Of a DNA stretch of 64,000 bases, positions 24,509 to 32,155 are shown in pieces (positions within the stretch are counted from its first letter, which is position 1; each line of letters starts with the position of its first letter). Origin of the DNA: Mycobacterium heidelbergense (GTDB lineage Bacteria > Actinomycetota > Actinomycetes > Mycobacteriales > Mycobacteriaceae); assembly GCF_010730745.1 (NCBI RefSeq), contig NZ_AP022615.1, positions 930,001-994,000 on the forward strand, read 5' to 3'. Below the pieces are notes generated by a model. That model saw only the letters and a program-made list of their open reading frames with translations, was not told where the DNA came from and did not search any database. The position numbers and the translations under genes were made by a program.

Positions 24509-25606
24509 GTGAAGACTCGGTTGGATGCGCTGCTCGCCCTGACGACGGCCCTGGGGGTCGCCGCCTGCGGTTCGCACGCGCCGACCGCCGCGCCGACCGC
24601 CGGAAGCGTCGCCACCTCGCCGGCGCCGGCCAGGATGGAGCTGTCGGAGACCGGCAGCACGCTGCTCTACCCGCTGTTCAGCGAGTGGGGCGCCGCCTAT
24701 CACCAGAAGTACCCGAACGTCACCATCACCACCCAGGGCAGCGGTTCGGGCGCGGGGATCTCCCAGGTCGCGGCCGGGGCGGTCACCATCGGCACGTCCG
24801 ACGCCTACCTGTCCGAGGGCGACATGGCCGCGCACAAGGGGCTGATGAACATCGCGCTGGCCATCTCGGCGCAGCAAGTCAACTACAACCTGCCCGGCAT
24901 CCATCAGCACCTCAAGCTGAACGGCAAGGTGCTGGCCGCCATGTACCAGGGCGCGATCAAGACCTGGAGCGACCCGCGGATCGGTGCCCTCAACCCCGGC
25001 CTGCGCCTGCCGGACACCCCGGTGGTTCCGCTGCACCGCTCCGACGGGTCCGGCAGCACGTTTCAGTTCACCCAATACCTGTCCAAGCAGGACCCCGACG
25101 GCTGGGGCCGCTCCCCCGGCTTCGGCACCACCGTCGACTTCCCGGCGGTGCCCGGCGCGCTGGGCGAGAACGGCGACGGCGCCATGGTGACCGGCTGCGC
25201 GGCGAACCCCGGCTGCGTCGCCTACGCCAGCATCGGCTCGCTGGACGCCGCCGACGAGCAGGGGCTCGGGGAGGCCAAGCTGGGCAACGCCTCCGGCAAG
25301 TACCTGCTGCCCAAGGCCAAGACCATCCAGGCCGCGGCCGGCGGCTTCGCGACGACCCCGGCGAACCAGGCGATCTCGCTGATCGACGGCCCGGCCGCCG
25401 ACGGCTACCCCATCGTCAACTACGAGTACGCCATCATCAGCGCCAACCAGAAGGACGCCGCCACCGCCCAGACGCTGCAGGCGTTCCTGCACTGGGCGGT
25501 GACCGACGGCAACGACGACTCGTTCCTGGACAAGATCCACTTTCAGCCGTTGCCGGACTCGGTGGTGACGTTGTCGGTCGCCCAGATCGCCAAGATCAGC
25601 GGGTGA
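24509..25606 (+). CDS. pstS1: PstS1-type phosphate-binding lipoprotein, first tandem copy
   Basis: This 365-residue periplasmic-type receptor has a short lipoprotein signal (VKTRLDALLALTTALGVAAC; lipid-modified Cys at the end). The phosphate-binding motifs ETGSTLLYPLF, GSGSGAGISQ and PLHRSDGSGSTFQFTQ follow. It is highly similar to the next gene over nearly its whole mature length, so the two arose by tandem duplication. It lacks the longer Ser/Gly-rich linker of copy 2 after the lipid-modified Cys. The GTG at 24509 has GAGGAAGCGAGGAC before it. The longer upstream frame overlaps pstB and is not a signal peptide. Confidence 0.9.
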   Translation: MKTRLDALLALTTALGVAACGSHAPTAAPTAGSVATSPAPARMELSETGSTLLYPLFSEWGAAYHQKYPNVTITTQGSGSGAGISQVAAGAVTIGTSDAYLSEGDMAAHKGLMNIALAISAQQVNYNLPGIHQHLKLNGKVLAAMYQGAIKTWSDPRIGALNPGLRLPDTPVVPLHRSDGSGSTFQFTQYLSKQDPDGWGRSPGFGTTVDFPAVPGALGENGDGAMVTGCAANPGCVAYASIGSLDAADEQGLGEAKLGNASGKYLLPKAKTIQAAAGGFATTPANQAISLIDGPAADGYPIVNYEYAIISANQKDAATAQTLQAFLHWAVTDGNDDSFLDKIHFQPLPDSVVTLSVAQIAKISG

Positions 25607-25636
25607 GCAGAGTAACGCAAGGGAAAGGTGAGAACC

Positions 25637-26764
25637 GTGAAAGTTCGTTTGTGTAGGTACTTGGCGGCGGCGGCCATTGCGCCACTGGTGTTGGCCGTGG
25701 CCGCCTGTGGTTCGAACTCGACGGGCGGATCGTCGAATCAGTCCGGCAGCGCCGGCCCGGTCGCCACGACGCCGGCGTCCTCGCCGGTGACGCTGTCGGA
25801 GACCGGCAGCACGCTGCTGTACCCGCTGTTCAACCTGTGGGGCCCGGCCTATCACGACAAGTACTCGAGCGTCACGATCACCCCGCAGGGCACCGGCTCC
25901 GGCACCGGGATCTCCCAGGCGGCGGCCGGGGCGGTCAACGTCGGCGCCTCCGACGCCTACCTGTCCGAGGGCGACATGGCCCAGCACAAGGGGCTGATGA
26001 ACATCGCGCTGGCCATCTCGGCGCAGCAGGTCAACTACAACCTGCCCGGCGTCACCGAACACCTCAAGCTGAACGGCCAGGTGCTGGCCGCCATGTACCG
26101 GGGCGCGATCAAGACCTGGAACGACCCGCAGATCACCGGGCTGAACCCCGGCGTGAACCTGCCCGCCACCCCGGTGGTTCCGCTGCACCGCTCCGACGGG
26201 TCCGGTGACACCTTCCTGTTCACCCAGTACCTGTCCAAACAGGACCCCGACGGCTGGGGCAAGTCGCCCGGCTTCGGCACCACCGTCGACTTCCCGGCGG
26301 TGCCCGGCGCGCTGGGCGAGAACGGCAACGGCGGCATGGTGACCGGCTGCGCGGGCACCCCGGGCTGCGTCGCCTACATCGGCATCAGCTTCCTCGACCA
26401 GGCCCAGCAAAAGGGGCTCGGCGAGGCGCAACTGGCCAACGCCTCCGGCAAGTACCTGCTGCCCGACGCCCAAAGCATTCAGGCCGAGGCCGCCGGCTTC
26501 GCGTCGCAGACCCCGGCGAACCAGGCCATCTCGCTGATCAACGGCCCGGCCGCCGACGGGTATCCGATCGTCAACTACGAGTACGCCATCGTCAACAGCG
26601 GCCAGAAGGACGCCGCCACCGCGCAGACGCTGCAGGCGTTCCTGCACTGGGCGATCACCGACGGCAACAACGCCTCGTTCCTGGACAAGGTCCACTTCCA
26701 GCCGCTGCCGGCGCCGGTGGTGAAGCTGTCGGACGCCCAGATCGCCACGATCAGCGGCCAGTAG
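25637..26764 (+). CDS. pstS1: PstS1 phosphate-binding lipoprotein, second tandem copy
   Basis: This 375-residue receptor is the closer match to M. tuberculosis PstS1 (the 38-kDa antigen). The signal peptide ends LAVAAC and a Ser/Gly linker follows. The mature domain has ETGSTLLYPLFNLWGPAYH, GTGSGTGISQAAAG, SDAYLSEGDMAQHKGLMNIA and HRSDGSGDTFLFTQ, with the Ser, Thr and Asp that coordinate phosphate. AAGG lies before the GTG at 25637; another GTG nine bases upstream is in frame. It lies 30 bases after copy 1 and 7 before pstC1, so all are one operon. Confidence 0.92.
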   Translation: MKVRLCRYLAAAAIAPLVLAVAACGSNSTGGSSNQSGSAGPVATTPASSPVTLSETGSTLLYPLFNLWGPAYHDKYSSVTITPQGTGSGTGISQAAAGAVNVGASDAYLSEGDMAQHKGLMNIALAISAQQVNYNLPGVTEHLKLNGQVLAAMYRGAIKTWNDPQITGLNPGVNLPATPVVPLHRSDGSGDTFLFTQYLSKQDPDGWGKSPGFGTTVDFPAVPGALGENGNGGMVTGCAGTPGCVAYIGISFLDQAQQKGLGEAQLANASGKYLLPDAQSIQAEAAGFASQTPANQAISLINGPAADGYPIVNYEYAIVNSGQKDAATAQTLQAFLHWAITDGNNASFLDKVHFQPLPAPVVKLSDAQIATISGQ

Positions 26765-26771
26765 GGATTCG

Positions 26772-27812
26772 GTGACCGCCTTCACGGTGGGGCGCGCCCT
26801 GGACCGGGTTCGGGGCGCGCACCGCGCGGGCCTCGCCGTGCGCTCGCTGGGCGCGGTGGGCGCGGTGATCCCGCTGCTGGCGCTCGGGTTCGTGCTGGCG
26901 ACGCTGCTCCTCGAGGCGCTGCCCGCGATCAGGGTCAACGGGCTGCACTTCTTCACCGCCACCGATTGGAACCCGGGCAACACGTACGGCGACGCCGTCG
27001 TCACCCGCGGCGTCCAACACCCCGTCGGCGCCTACTACGGCGCGCTGCCGCTGATCGTCGGGACCCTGGCGACGTCCGCGATCGCGCTGATCATCGCGGT
27101 GCCGGTGTCGATCGGCGCGGCGCTGGCGATCGTGGAGCGGCTGCCGAGGCGCCTGGCGTCGGCCATCGGGATGGTGCTCGAGCTGCTCGCCGGCATCCCC
27201 AGCGTCATCGTCGGCCTGTGGGGCGCAATGACGTTCGGGCCGTTCATCGCCCACCAGGTGGCCCCGGTGATCGCCCGCAACGCCCCCGACGTGCCGGTGC
27301 TCGACTACTTCCGCGGCAACCCCGGCAACGGGGAGGGCATGCTGGTGTCCGGCCTGGTGCTGGCGGTGATGGTCATTCCCATCATCGCCAGCACCACCCG
27401 TGACCTGCTCCGGCAGGTGCCGGTGCTGCCGCGCGAGGGCGCGGTCGCGCTGGGAATGACCGACTGGGAGTGCGCGCGGCGGGTGACCCTGCCGTGGGTG
27501 TCCAGTGGCATCGTCGGCGCCGTGGTGCTCGGGCTCGGGCGCGCGCTGGGCGAGACGATGGCCGTCGCCATGGTGTCGGGTGCGGTGCTGGGTGCGATGC
27601 CCGCCAACATCTACGCGACGATGACCACCATCGCCGCAACCGTTGTGTCACAACTGGATTCGGCGATGACCGACTTCACCGACTTCGCGGTCAAGACCCT
27701 CGCGGAGGTTTCCCTGGTGCTGATGGTGATCACGTTGCTGACGAACGTGGCGGCCCGCGCGCTGGTGCGCCGGGTGTCGGGCACGGCGCTGCCGGTGGGA
27801 CGGGGCGTCTGA
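26772..27812 (+). CDS. pstC1: PstC1, phosphate ABC transporter permease
   Basis: This 346-residue inner-membrane permease has about six transmembrane helices, beginning with IPLLALGFVLATLLLEAL. It carries the large extracytoplasmic loop typical of PstC after the first helix (FFTATDWNPGNTYG). The cytoplasmic EAA-like coupling motif is REGAVALGMTDWECARRVTLP. The C-terminal RALGETMAVAMVSGA includes a conserved acidic pair seen in Pst permeases. It starts at GTG 26772, seven bases after pstS1, and ends one base before pstA2. Together with PstA2 and PstB it forms the channel fed by the PstS lipoproteins. Confidence 0.93.
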   Translation: MTAFTVGRALDRVRGAHRAGLAVRSLGAVGAVIPLLALGFVLATLLLEALPAIRVNGLHFFTATDWNPGNTYGDAVVTRGVQHPVGAYYGALPLIVGTLATSAIALIIAVPVSIGAALAIVERLPRRLASAIGMVLELLAGIPSVIVGLWGAMTFGPFIAHQVAPVIARNAPDVPVLDYFRGNPGNGEGMLVSGLVLAVMVIPIIASTTRDLLRQVPVLPREGAVALGMTDWECARRVTLPWVSSGIVGAVVLGLGRALGETMAVAMVSGAVLGAMPANIYATMTTIAATVVSQLDSAMTDFTDFAVKTLAEVSLVLMVITLLTNVAARALVRRVSGTALPVGRGV

Positions 27813-27813
27813 G

Positions 27814-28662
27814 GTGGGCGCGACGAGGCGCAAGGTCGTCAACGCGCTGTTCTGGGCGGCCTGCGCGTGCTGCCTGGCGGTGGTGGTCGTGCCGACGCTG
27901 TGGATGCTGATCGAGGTCATCGGCCGCGCCGTGCCGGTGTTCAAGTGGAGCGTGCTGACCGAGAACACGCGCGGCAACGGCGGCGGCCTGCGCAACGCCA
28001 TCATCGGCACCGTGGTGGTCGGCGTCGGGGTCATGCTGGTGGGCGGCTCCGTGAGCGTGTTGACCGGGATCTACCTGTCCGAATTCGCCGGCGGCAGAAC
28101 GCGATCGATCCTGCGCGGCGCCTACGAGGTGCTGTCCGGCATCCCGTCCATCGTGCTCGGCTACGTCGGCTATCTGGCGCTCGTGGTGACGTTCCACTGG
28201 GGGTTTTCGCTGGCGGCCGGCGTGTTGACGCTGTCGGCCATGAGCATCCCGTACATCGCCAAGGCCACCGAGTCGGCGCTTTCGCAGGTGCCGACGTCCT
28301 ACCGGGAGGGGGCCGAAGCGCTCGGCCTGCCGCTCGGTTGGACCCTGCGCAAGATCGTGCTCAAGTCGGCGATCCCCGGAATCGTCACCGGCCTGCTGGT
28401 GGCGCTCGCGCTGGCGGTCGGCGAGACGGCGCCGATGCTGTACACGGCGGGCTGGTCGAATTCCGCCCCGACCGGAAAGCTCACCGACTCACCGGTCGGC
28501 TACCTGACCTACCCGATCTGGACGTTCTACAACCTGCCGTCGAGGACGGCGCGCAACCTGTCCTACGACGCGGCGTTCCTGCTGATCGTCTTCGTGCTGC
28601 TGCTGATCGTCGTCGGCCGGCTGATCACCTGGTTCGCCCGGCGGCACTCGGAATCGCGGTAG
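27814..28662 (+). CDS. pstA2: PstA2, phosphate ABC transporter permease
   Basis: This 282-residue permease partners PstC1. Six predicted membrane helices are visible, starting with ALFWAACACCLAVVVVPTLW. The coupling motif YREGAEALGLPLGWTLRKIV contacts PstB, and VGETAPMLYTAG is the matching C-terminal signature. It begins at GTG 27814, one base after the pstC1 stop, and is the last gene of the pst operon. Downstream comes a 132-base spacer and then the toxin-antitoxin island, which marks the right edge of the relocated locus. Confidence 0.93.
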   Translation: MGATRRKVVNALFWAACACCLAVVVVPTLWMLIEVIGRAVPVFKWSVLTENTRGNGGGLRNAIIGTVVVGVGVMLVGGSVSVLTGIYLSEFAGGRTRSILRGAYEVLSGIPSIVLGYVGYLALVVTFHWGFSLAAGVLTLSAMSIPYIAKATESALSQVPTSYREGAEALGLPLGWTLRKIVLKSAIPGIVTGLLVALALAVGETAPMLYTAGWSNSAPTGKLTDSPVGYLTYPIWTFYNLPSRTARNLSYDAAFLLIVFVLLLIVVGRLITWFARRHSESR

Positions 28663-28782
28663 CGCTGTGTTGGCGATGCGGCGATCAGCGCTGCAGCACC
28701 CGCGACAAGGGGTGTTGATGCCGGTTATCCTCGCCTACCGGGCCGGGCGGGCGCTTTACCGTGAGGTGTCAGGCTCCACCAA

Positions 28783-28788
28783 TAGCGT
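28783..28788 (+). promoter_or_regulatory. -10 box for a leaderless vapB45-like gene
   Basis: TAGCGT matches TANNNT, with +1 falling exactly on the ATG at 28795. Confidence 0.5.
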
Positions 28789-28794
28789 TGTGTC

Positions 28795-29493
28795 ATGCTT
28801 GCGCACATGGTTGTTACCTCGATGCTCGATCGCGAGGTCTACGTATACGCCGAAGTGGATCGGCTGATCGGACTGCACGGCGGGACAGCGCGGCGATGGA
28901 TCAACGGTTACGAACGCGCCGGCAAGGCCTACGACCCGATTTTGCGGGTAAAGCCACATGACACTCCGTGGATTACCTGGGGCGAATTCGTCGAGACACG
29001 CATGCTCGCCGAGTTCCGCGACGTGAAGAACGTCCCAATCCCACGATTGCGGGCGGCGATTGACGAACTACGGCGACGGTTCGACACACAGTATCCATTG
29101 GCGCTTATGCGCCCGTATCTCTCTGTCCACGAGCGCGATCTCACAATAAAGGACGAAGAATCGGAGTATGAGGTCGTCATACGCACCGGTCAGCAATTGC
29201 TCGGCGACGGCAGGTGGCTCGCCAACCTGTCTACCCTCGGGATGGACGAGAACGGCGAGGCCATAATCGCCGAAATCCCCGCAGACCGCGACTTCCCCGA
29301 CATCGTGATTAACCCGATGCGCTACAGCGGGCAGCCGACGTTCGTCGGTCGTCGAGTCTCTCCTGTGACGATCGCCGGCATGGCCAATAGCGGTGAACCG
29401 CACGAGGTTTTAGCCGCGGAGTACGGGCTCAGCCTGCGGCAAGTGGATCAAGCGATCGCCTACACAGCAAGGTACCGGTTGGCAGCGGCGTAG
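28795..29493 (+). CDS. vapB45: VapB45-like antitoxin (DUF433, Rv2018 homologue)
   Basis: This 232-residue antitoxin is much longer than simple DUF433 proteins. The N-terminal half has a MerR-like or helix-turn-helix segment (YVYAEVDRLIGLHGGTARRWINGYE, in parts) that probably binds its own promoter. The middle (about 60-165) is a dimer or linker region. The C-terminal 60 residues form the DUF433 domain (PTFVGRRVSPVTIAGMANSG, then HEVLAAEYGLSLRQVDQAI) that contacts the toxin. It is nine bases before the toxin gene. Codon use is less G+C-biased than in neighbouring pst genes, which suggests acquisition by transfer. The start is supported by a leaderless -10 box. Confidence 0.85.
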   Translation: MLAHMVVTSMLDREVYVYAEVDRLIGLHGGTARRWINGYERAGKAYDPILRVKPHDTPWITWGEFVETRMLAEFRDVKNVPIPRLRAAIDELRRRFDTQYPLALMRPYLSVHERDLTIKDEESEYEVVIRTGQQLLGDGRWLANLSTLGMDENGEAIIAEIPADRDFPDIVINPMRYSGQPTFVGRRVSPVTIAGMANSGEPHEVLAAEYGLSLRQVDQAIAYTARYRLAAA

Positions 29494-29502
29494 GCGCCGA
29501 CG

Positions 29503-29940
29503 GTGGTGGGTCTCGATGACGTGAAATACCTCGTCGATGAGAACCTACTGAGCCTCGGCAACGGCATGATCGCGCTACGTAGAGACGCCGCGCGCTTCAG
29601 CCGTCCACCCGTTGAGAAGCTGCTGCCGCGTGGGATTACGGACCCCGAGTGGGTTCCGATCGTCGGTGATCGCGGCTGGGTAATGATTACCAACGACAAG
29701 CGGCTGCGTACCAGGCCGGCCGAAGCCGAGCTGGCAATTACGCACAAACTCAAGGTGATCCACCTGCATGGCGACATTGGGCGCAAACCCGCGTGGGATC
29801 AGATGGTGCGGTTGGCCACCCGCTGGACAAGCATCGAGAACCACGTTGACCGTGTGCCCGAGGGGCCGTGGTGGTTCTCGGTGCGCACCAGTGGTGTCGC
29901 GGTGATGCAGTTCGCGCCGGGCGCAGTAGAACGCGCGTAA
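29503..29940 (+). CDS. vapC45: VapC45-like PIN-domain toxin (Rv2019 homologue)
   Basis: This 145-residue PIN-like toxin matches Rv2019. The acidic nuclease-type motif is near the N-terminus (YLVDENLLSLG), with VPIVGDRGWVMITNDKRLRTRPAEAE later supplying further acidic residues. VapC toxins are RNases that block translation; the target of this branch is not assigned here. It follows its antitoxin by nine bases. Both starts GTG 29503 and GTG 29506 are possible. The frame is intact and all expected motifs are present, unlike the decayed pair at 14380-14785. Confidence 0.85.
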   Translation: MVGLDDVKYLVDENLLSLGNGMIALRRDAARFSRPPVEKLLPRGITDPEWVPIVGDRGWVMITNDKRLRTRPAEAELAITHKLKVIHLHGDIGRKPAWDQMVRLATRWTSIENHVDRVPEGPWWFSVRTSGVAVMQFAPGAVERA

Positions 29941-29999
29941 ACGAGGGTTGATGTCAGGGTATCGTGACAGGAGGCAGCTGGTCATGGTGTTGTGACACG

Positions 30000-30290
30000 A
30001 TGCGAAACCTCATCGGGGAAGATCTAGCGCAGTTGGGAGCGCAGTTGCGTCATGCACGCATCCAGGCCGGGCTCACCCAGGCTGAAGTTGGTCGCCGAGC
30101 CGGGGTGTCGCGGCAGCTCGTTAACCGAATCGAGGCCGGCTATAACGGTGAGATCGCAGCCTACATAGCCGTCGCACATGCACTCGGCCATCGGTTGAGT
30201 CTACTCGAAGAAGTACCACTCAACGATGGCGAGCAAGCCGCGCGTGACCTGATCGCCCAGCTAAGAGCCTTTGGCACTCACGGTGATTGA
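30000..30290 (+). CDS. Xre-family HipB-like regulator
   Basis: This 96-residue protein has a lambda-repressor-like helix-turn-helix at residues about 10-60 (LRHARIQAGLTQAEVGRRAG and SRQLVNRIEAGYNG). A short C-terminal arm ends RDLIAQLRAFGTHGD. Overlap of its last bases with a HipA-type start identifies it as the antitoxin-type partner of a hipBA-like operon. Because the hipA partner is truncated it may now act alone as a repressor. ATG 30000 was chosen over GTG 29964 because the latter adds a Trp/Cys-rich stretch unlike the family. Confidence 0.75.
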   Translation: MRNLIGEDLAQLGAQLRHARIQAGLTQAEVGRRAGVSRQLVNRIEAGYNGEIAAYIAVAHALGHRLSLLEEVPLNDGEQAARDLIAQLRAFGTHGD

Positions 30291-30411
30291 TGACCTAGTC
30301 GTTGTCCTAAACGAACGTGTCGCCGGCGCAATAGTGCACGAATCTGGCAAGCAGCGTTTCGCATATCCCAGCTCCGGCCTGACGCCGTTGTCGTTGTCGT
30401 TGCCGGCTTCA
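30283..30411 (+). pseudogene. truncated hipA (N-terminal fragment only)
   Basis: A GTG at 30283 overlaps the end of the Xre gene. The frame reads VIDDLVVVLNERVAGAIVHE and then SGKQRFAYPSSGLTPLSLSL, the start of the HipA N-terminal domain (compare VVLNGRVAG and TPLSLS in HipA proteins). Homology stops near 30405, exactly where the fadE25 3' end begins. The frame then runs meaninglessly into fadE25 to 30480. The kinase domain is missing, so this is a deletion scar that marks the right boundary of the toxin-antitoxin island. Confidence 0.75.
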
Positions 30412-30412
30412 G

Positions 30413-31582
30413 TCAGCGCAGCAGCGCCCGCGACATCACCACGCGCTGAATCTGATTCGTGCCCTCGTAGATCTGGGTGATCTTGGCATCGCGCATCATC
30501 CGCTCGACCGGGAAGTCGGTGGTATAGCCCGCGCCGCCGAACAGCTGCACGGCGTCAGTGGTGACCTCCATCGCGACGTCGGAGGCAAAGCACTTCGACG
30601 CCGCCGAGATAAAGCCGAGATTGGATTCGCCGCGCTCCGCGCGGGCGGCCGCCTGGTACACCAGCAGCCGCGCGGCTTCCACCTTCATCGCCATGTCGGC
30701 CAGCATGAACTGCACGGCCTGGAAACTACTGATCGACTCCCCGAACTGCTTGCGGTCCTTGGTGTAGGCGATCGCGGCGTCCACCGCGCCCTGGGCGATG
30801 CCCACGGCCTGGGCGCCGATGGTGGGACGGGTGTGGTCGAGCGTCGCCAGCGCGGTCTTGAAGCCGGTGCCCGGCTCGCCGATGATCCGGTCGCCCGGGA
30901 TGCGGCAGTTCTCGAAGTACAGCTCGGTGGTCGGCGAGCCCTTGATCCCGAGCTTCTTTTCCTTCGGCCCGACGGTGAACCCCTCGTCGTCGCGGTGCAC
31001 CATGAACGACGAGATGCCGTTGGCGCCCTTGTCCGGGTCGGTCACCGCCATCACCGTGTACCAGCTCGACTTGCCGCCGTTGGTGATCCAGCACTTAGCG
31101 CCGTTGAGGATCCAGTCGTCGCCGTCGGGCCGGGCCCGGGTCCGCATCGAGGCCGCGTCGCTGCCGGCCTCGCGCTCGCTCAGCGCGTAGGACGCCATCG
31201 CGGTGCCGTCGGCGATCGACGGCAGCACCTGCTTCTTGAGCTCCTCGGAGCCGCGCAGGATCAGGCCCATGGTGCCCAGCTTGTTCACCGCGGGGATCAG
31301 CGACGCGGACGCGTCCACCCGGGCGACCTCCTCGATCACGATGCACGCGGCCACCGAGTCCGCGCCCTGCCCGCCGTACTCCTCCGGCACGTGCACCGCG
31401 TTGAAGCCCGAGGCGTTCAGCGCGTCCAGCGCCTCCTGCGGGAACCGGGAATTCTCGTCGACGTCGGCCGCGTGCGGGGCGATCTCCTTCTCCGCCAGCG
31501 CGCGGATCGCCGCCCGCAGCTCGCGGTGCTCCTCGGGCAATTGGAACAGATCAAAGGTGGGGTTTCCGGCCCATGTGGCCAT
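30413..31582 (-). CDS. fadE25: acyl-CoA dehydrogenase FadE25
   Basis: This 389-residue FAD-dependent acyl-CoA dehydrogenase is the Rv3274c homologue. The family motifs YALSEREAGSDAASM, WITNGG and FGGAGYTTDFPVERMMRD are present. YEGTNQIQRVV carries the catalytic Glu. It acts on short or branched acyl-CoA chains; the exact substrate is not determined here. AGGAGG precedes the ATG. It is last in a purK-purE-fadE25 run, with 13 bases to purE. Its 3' end is the breakpoint of the toxin-antitoxin island but the coding frame is complete. Confidence 0.94.
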   Translation of the reverse strand: MATWAGNPTFDLFQLPEEHRELRAAIRALAEKEIAPHAADVDENSRFPQEALDALNASGFNAVHVPEEYGGQGADSVAACIVIEEVARVDASASLIPAVNKLGTMGLILRGSEELKKQVLPSIADGTAMASYALSEREAGSDAASMRTRARPDGDDWILNGAKCWITNGGKSSWYTVMAVTDPDKGANGISSFMVHRDDEGFTVGPKEKKLGIKGSPTTELYFENCRIPGDRIIGEPGTGFKTALATLDHTRPTIGAQAVGIAQGAVDAAIAYTKDRKQFGESISSFQAVQFMLADMAMKVEAARLLVYQAAARAERGESNLGFISAASKCFASDVAMEVTTDAVQLFGGAGYTTDFPVERMMRDAKITQIYEGTNQIQRVVMSRALLR

Positions 31583-31595
31583 CTCAGCCTCCTAG

Positions 31596-32111
31596 CTACT
31601 CGCCGGTAACTTTACCCTGGCGCTGCTGCAGGGCCGCATCCTTGGCCCTCACGGTCTCGGCCAGCTGGTCCTGGAACGCGACGATCCGAGCCCGCAGCGC
31701 CGGGTCGGAGGATCCGAGGATGCGCACCGCCAGCAGACCGGCGTTGCGGGCGCCGCCGATGGAGACGGTGGCGACCGGCACCCCGGCCGGCATCTGCACG
31801 ATCGACAGCAGCGAGTCCAGGCCGTCGAGGCGGGCCAACGGAACCGGCACCCCGATCACCGGCAGCGGCGTCGCGGCGGCGACCATGCCGGGCAGGTGGG
31901 CCGCGCCCCCGGCGCCCGCGATGATCACCTCGATGCCGCGGTCGGCCGCGCCGCGTGCGTAGTCGAACATCACCTGCGGCGTGCGGTGCGCCGAGACCAC
32001 CCGGACCTCGGCCGGGATGTCGAATTCGGCCAGCGCCGCGGCGGCGTCGGCCATCACCGACCAGTCGCTGTCACTGCCCATGATCACCCCGACGCGGGGA
32101 GCTTTACCCAT
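31596..32111 (-). CDS. purE: PurE, N5-carboxyaminoimidazole ribonucleotide mutase
   Basis: This 171-residue class I PurE converts N5-CAIR to CAIR in purine synthesis, using the product of PurK. The CO2/carboxylate loop GVIMGSDSDW is near the N-terminus, with VVSAHRTP (catalytic His) and AGAGGAAHLPGM following. The C-terminal PAGVPVATV and ARNAGLLAVRIL helix supports the octamer. The ATG at 32111 has GGAGGAGT six bases before it, so the in-frame starts up to 32186 were rejected. It lies 44 bases downstream of purK. Confidence 0.94.
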   Translation of the reverse strand: MGKAPRVGVIMGSDSDWSVMADAAAALAEFDIPAEVRVVSAHRTPQVMFDYARGAADRGIEVIIAGAGGAAHLPGMVAAATPLPVIGVPVPLARLDGLDSLLSIVQMPAGVPVATVSIGGARNAGLLAVRILGSSDPALRARIVAFQDQLAETVRAKDAALQQRQGKVTGE

Positions 32112-32155
32112 GGCGCCACTCCTCCCCATCGCTTCGCTCTGCATCGTCGCCGGCG

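Noticed and set aside
24260..27004. 914-codon minus-strand frame across the tandem pstS1 genes
   Set aside because: Its internal repetition is the mirror of the pstS1 duplication, not a repeat protein; codon composition is that of a shadow frame.
28663..28794. Possible short frame upstream of the vapB45-like gene
   Set aside because: Frames of up to 66 codons overlap the antitoxin start, with no ribosome-binding site and no recognisable motifs.
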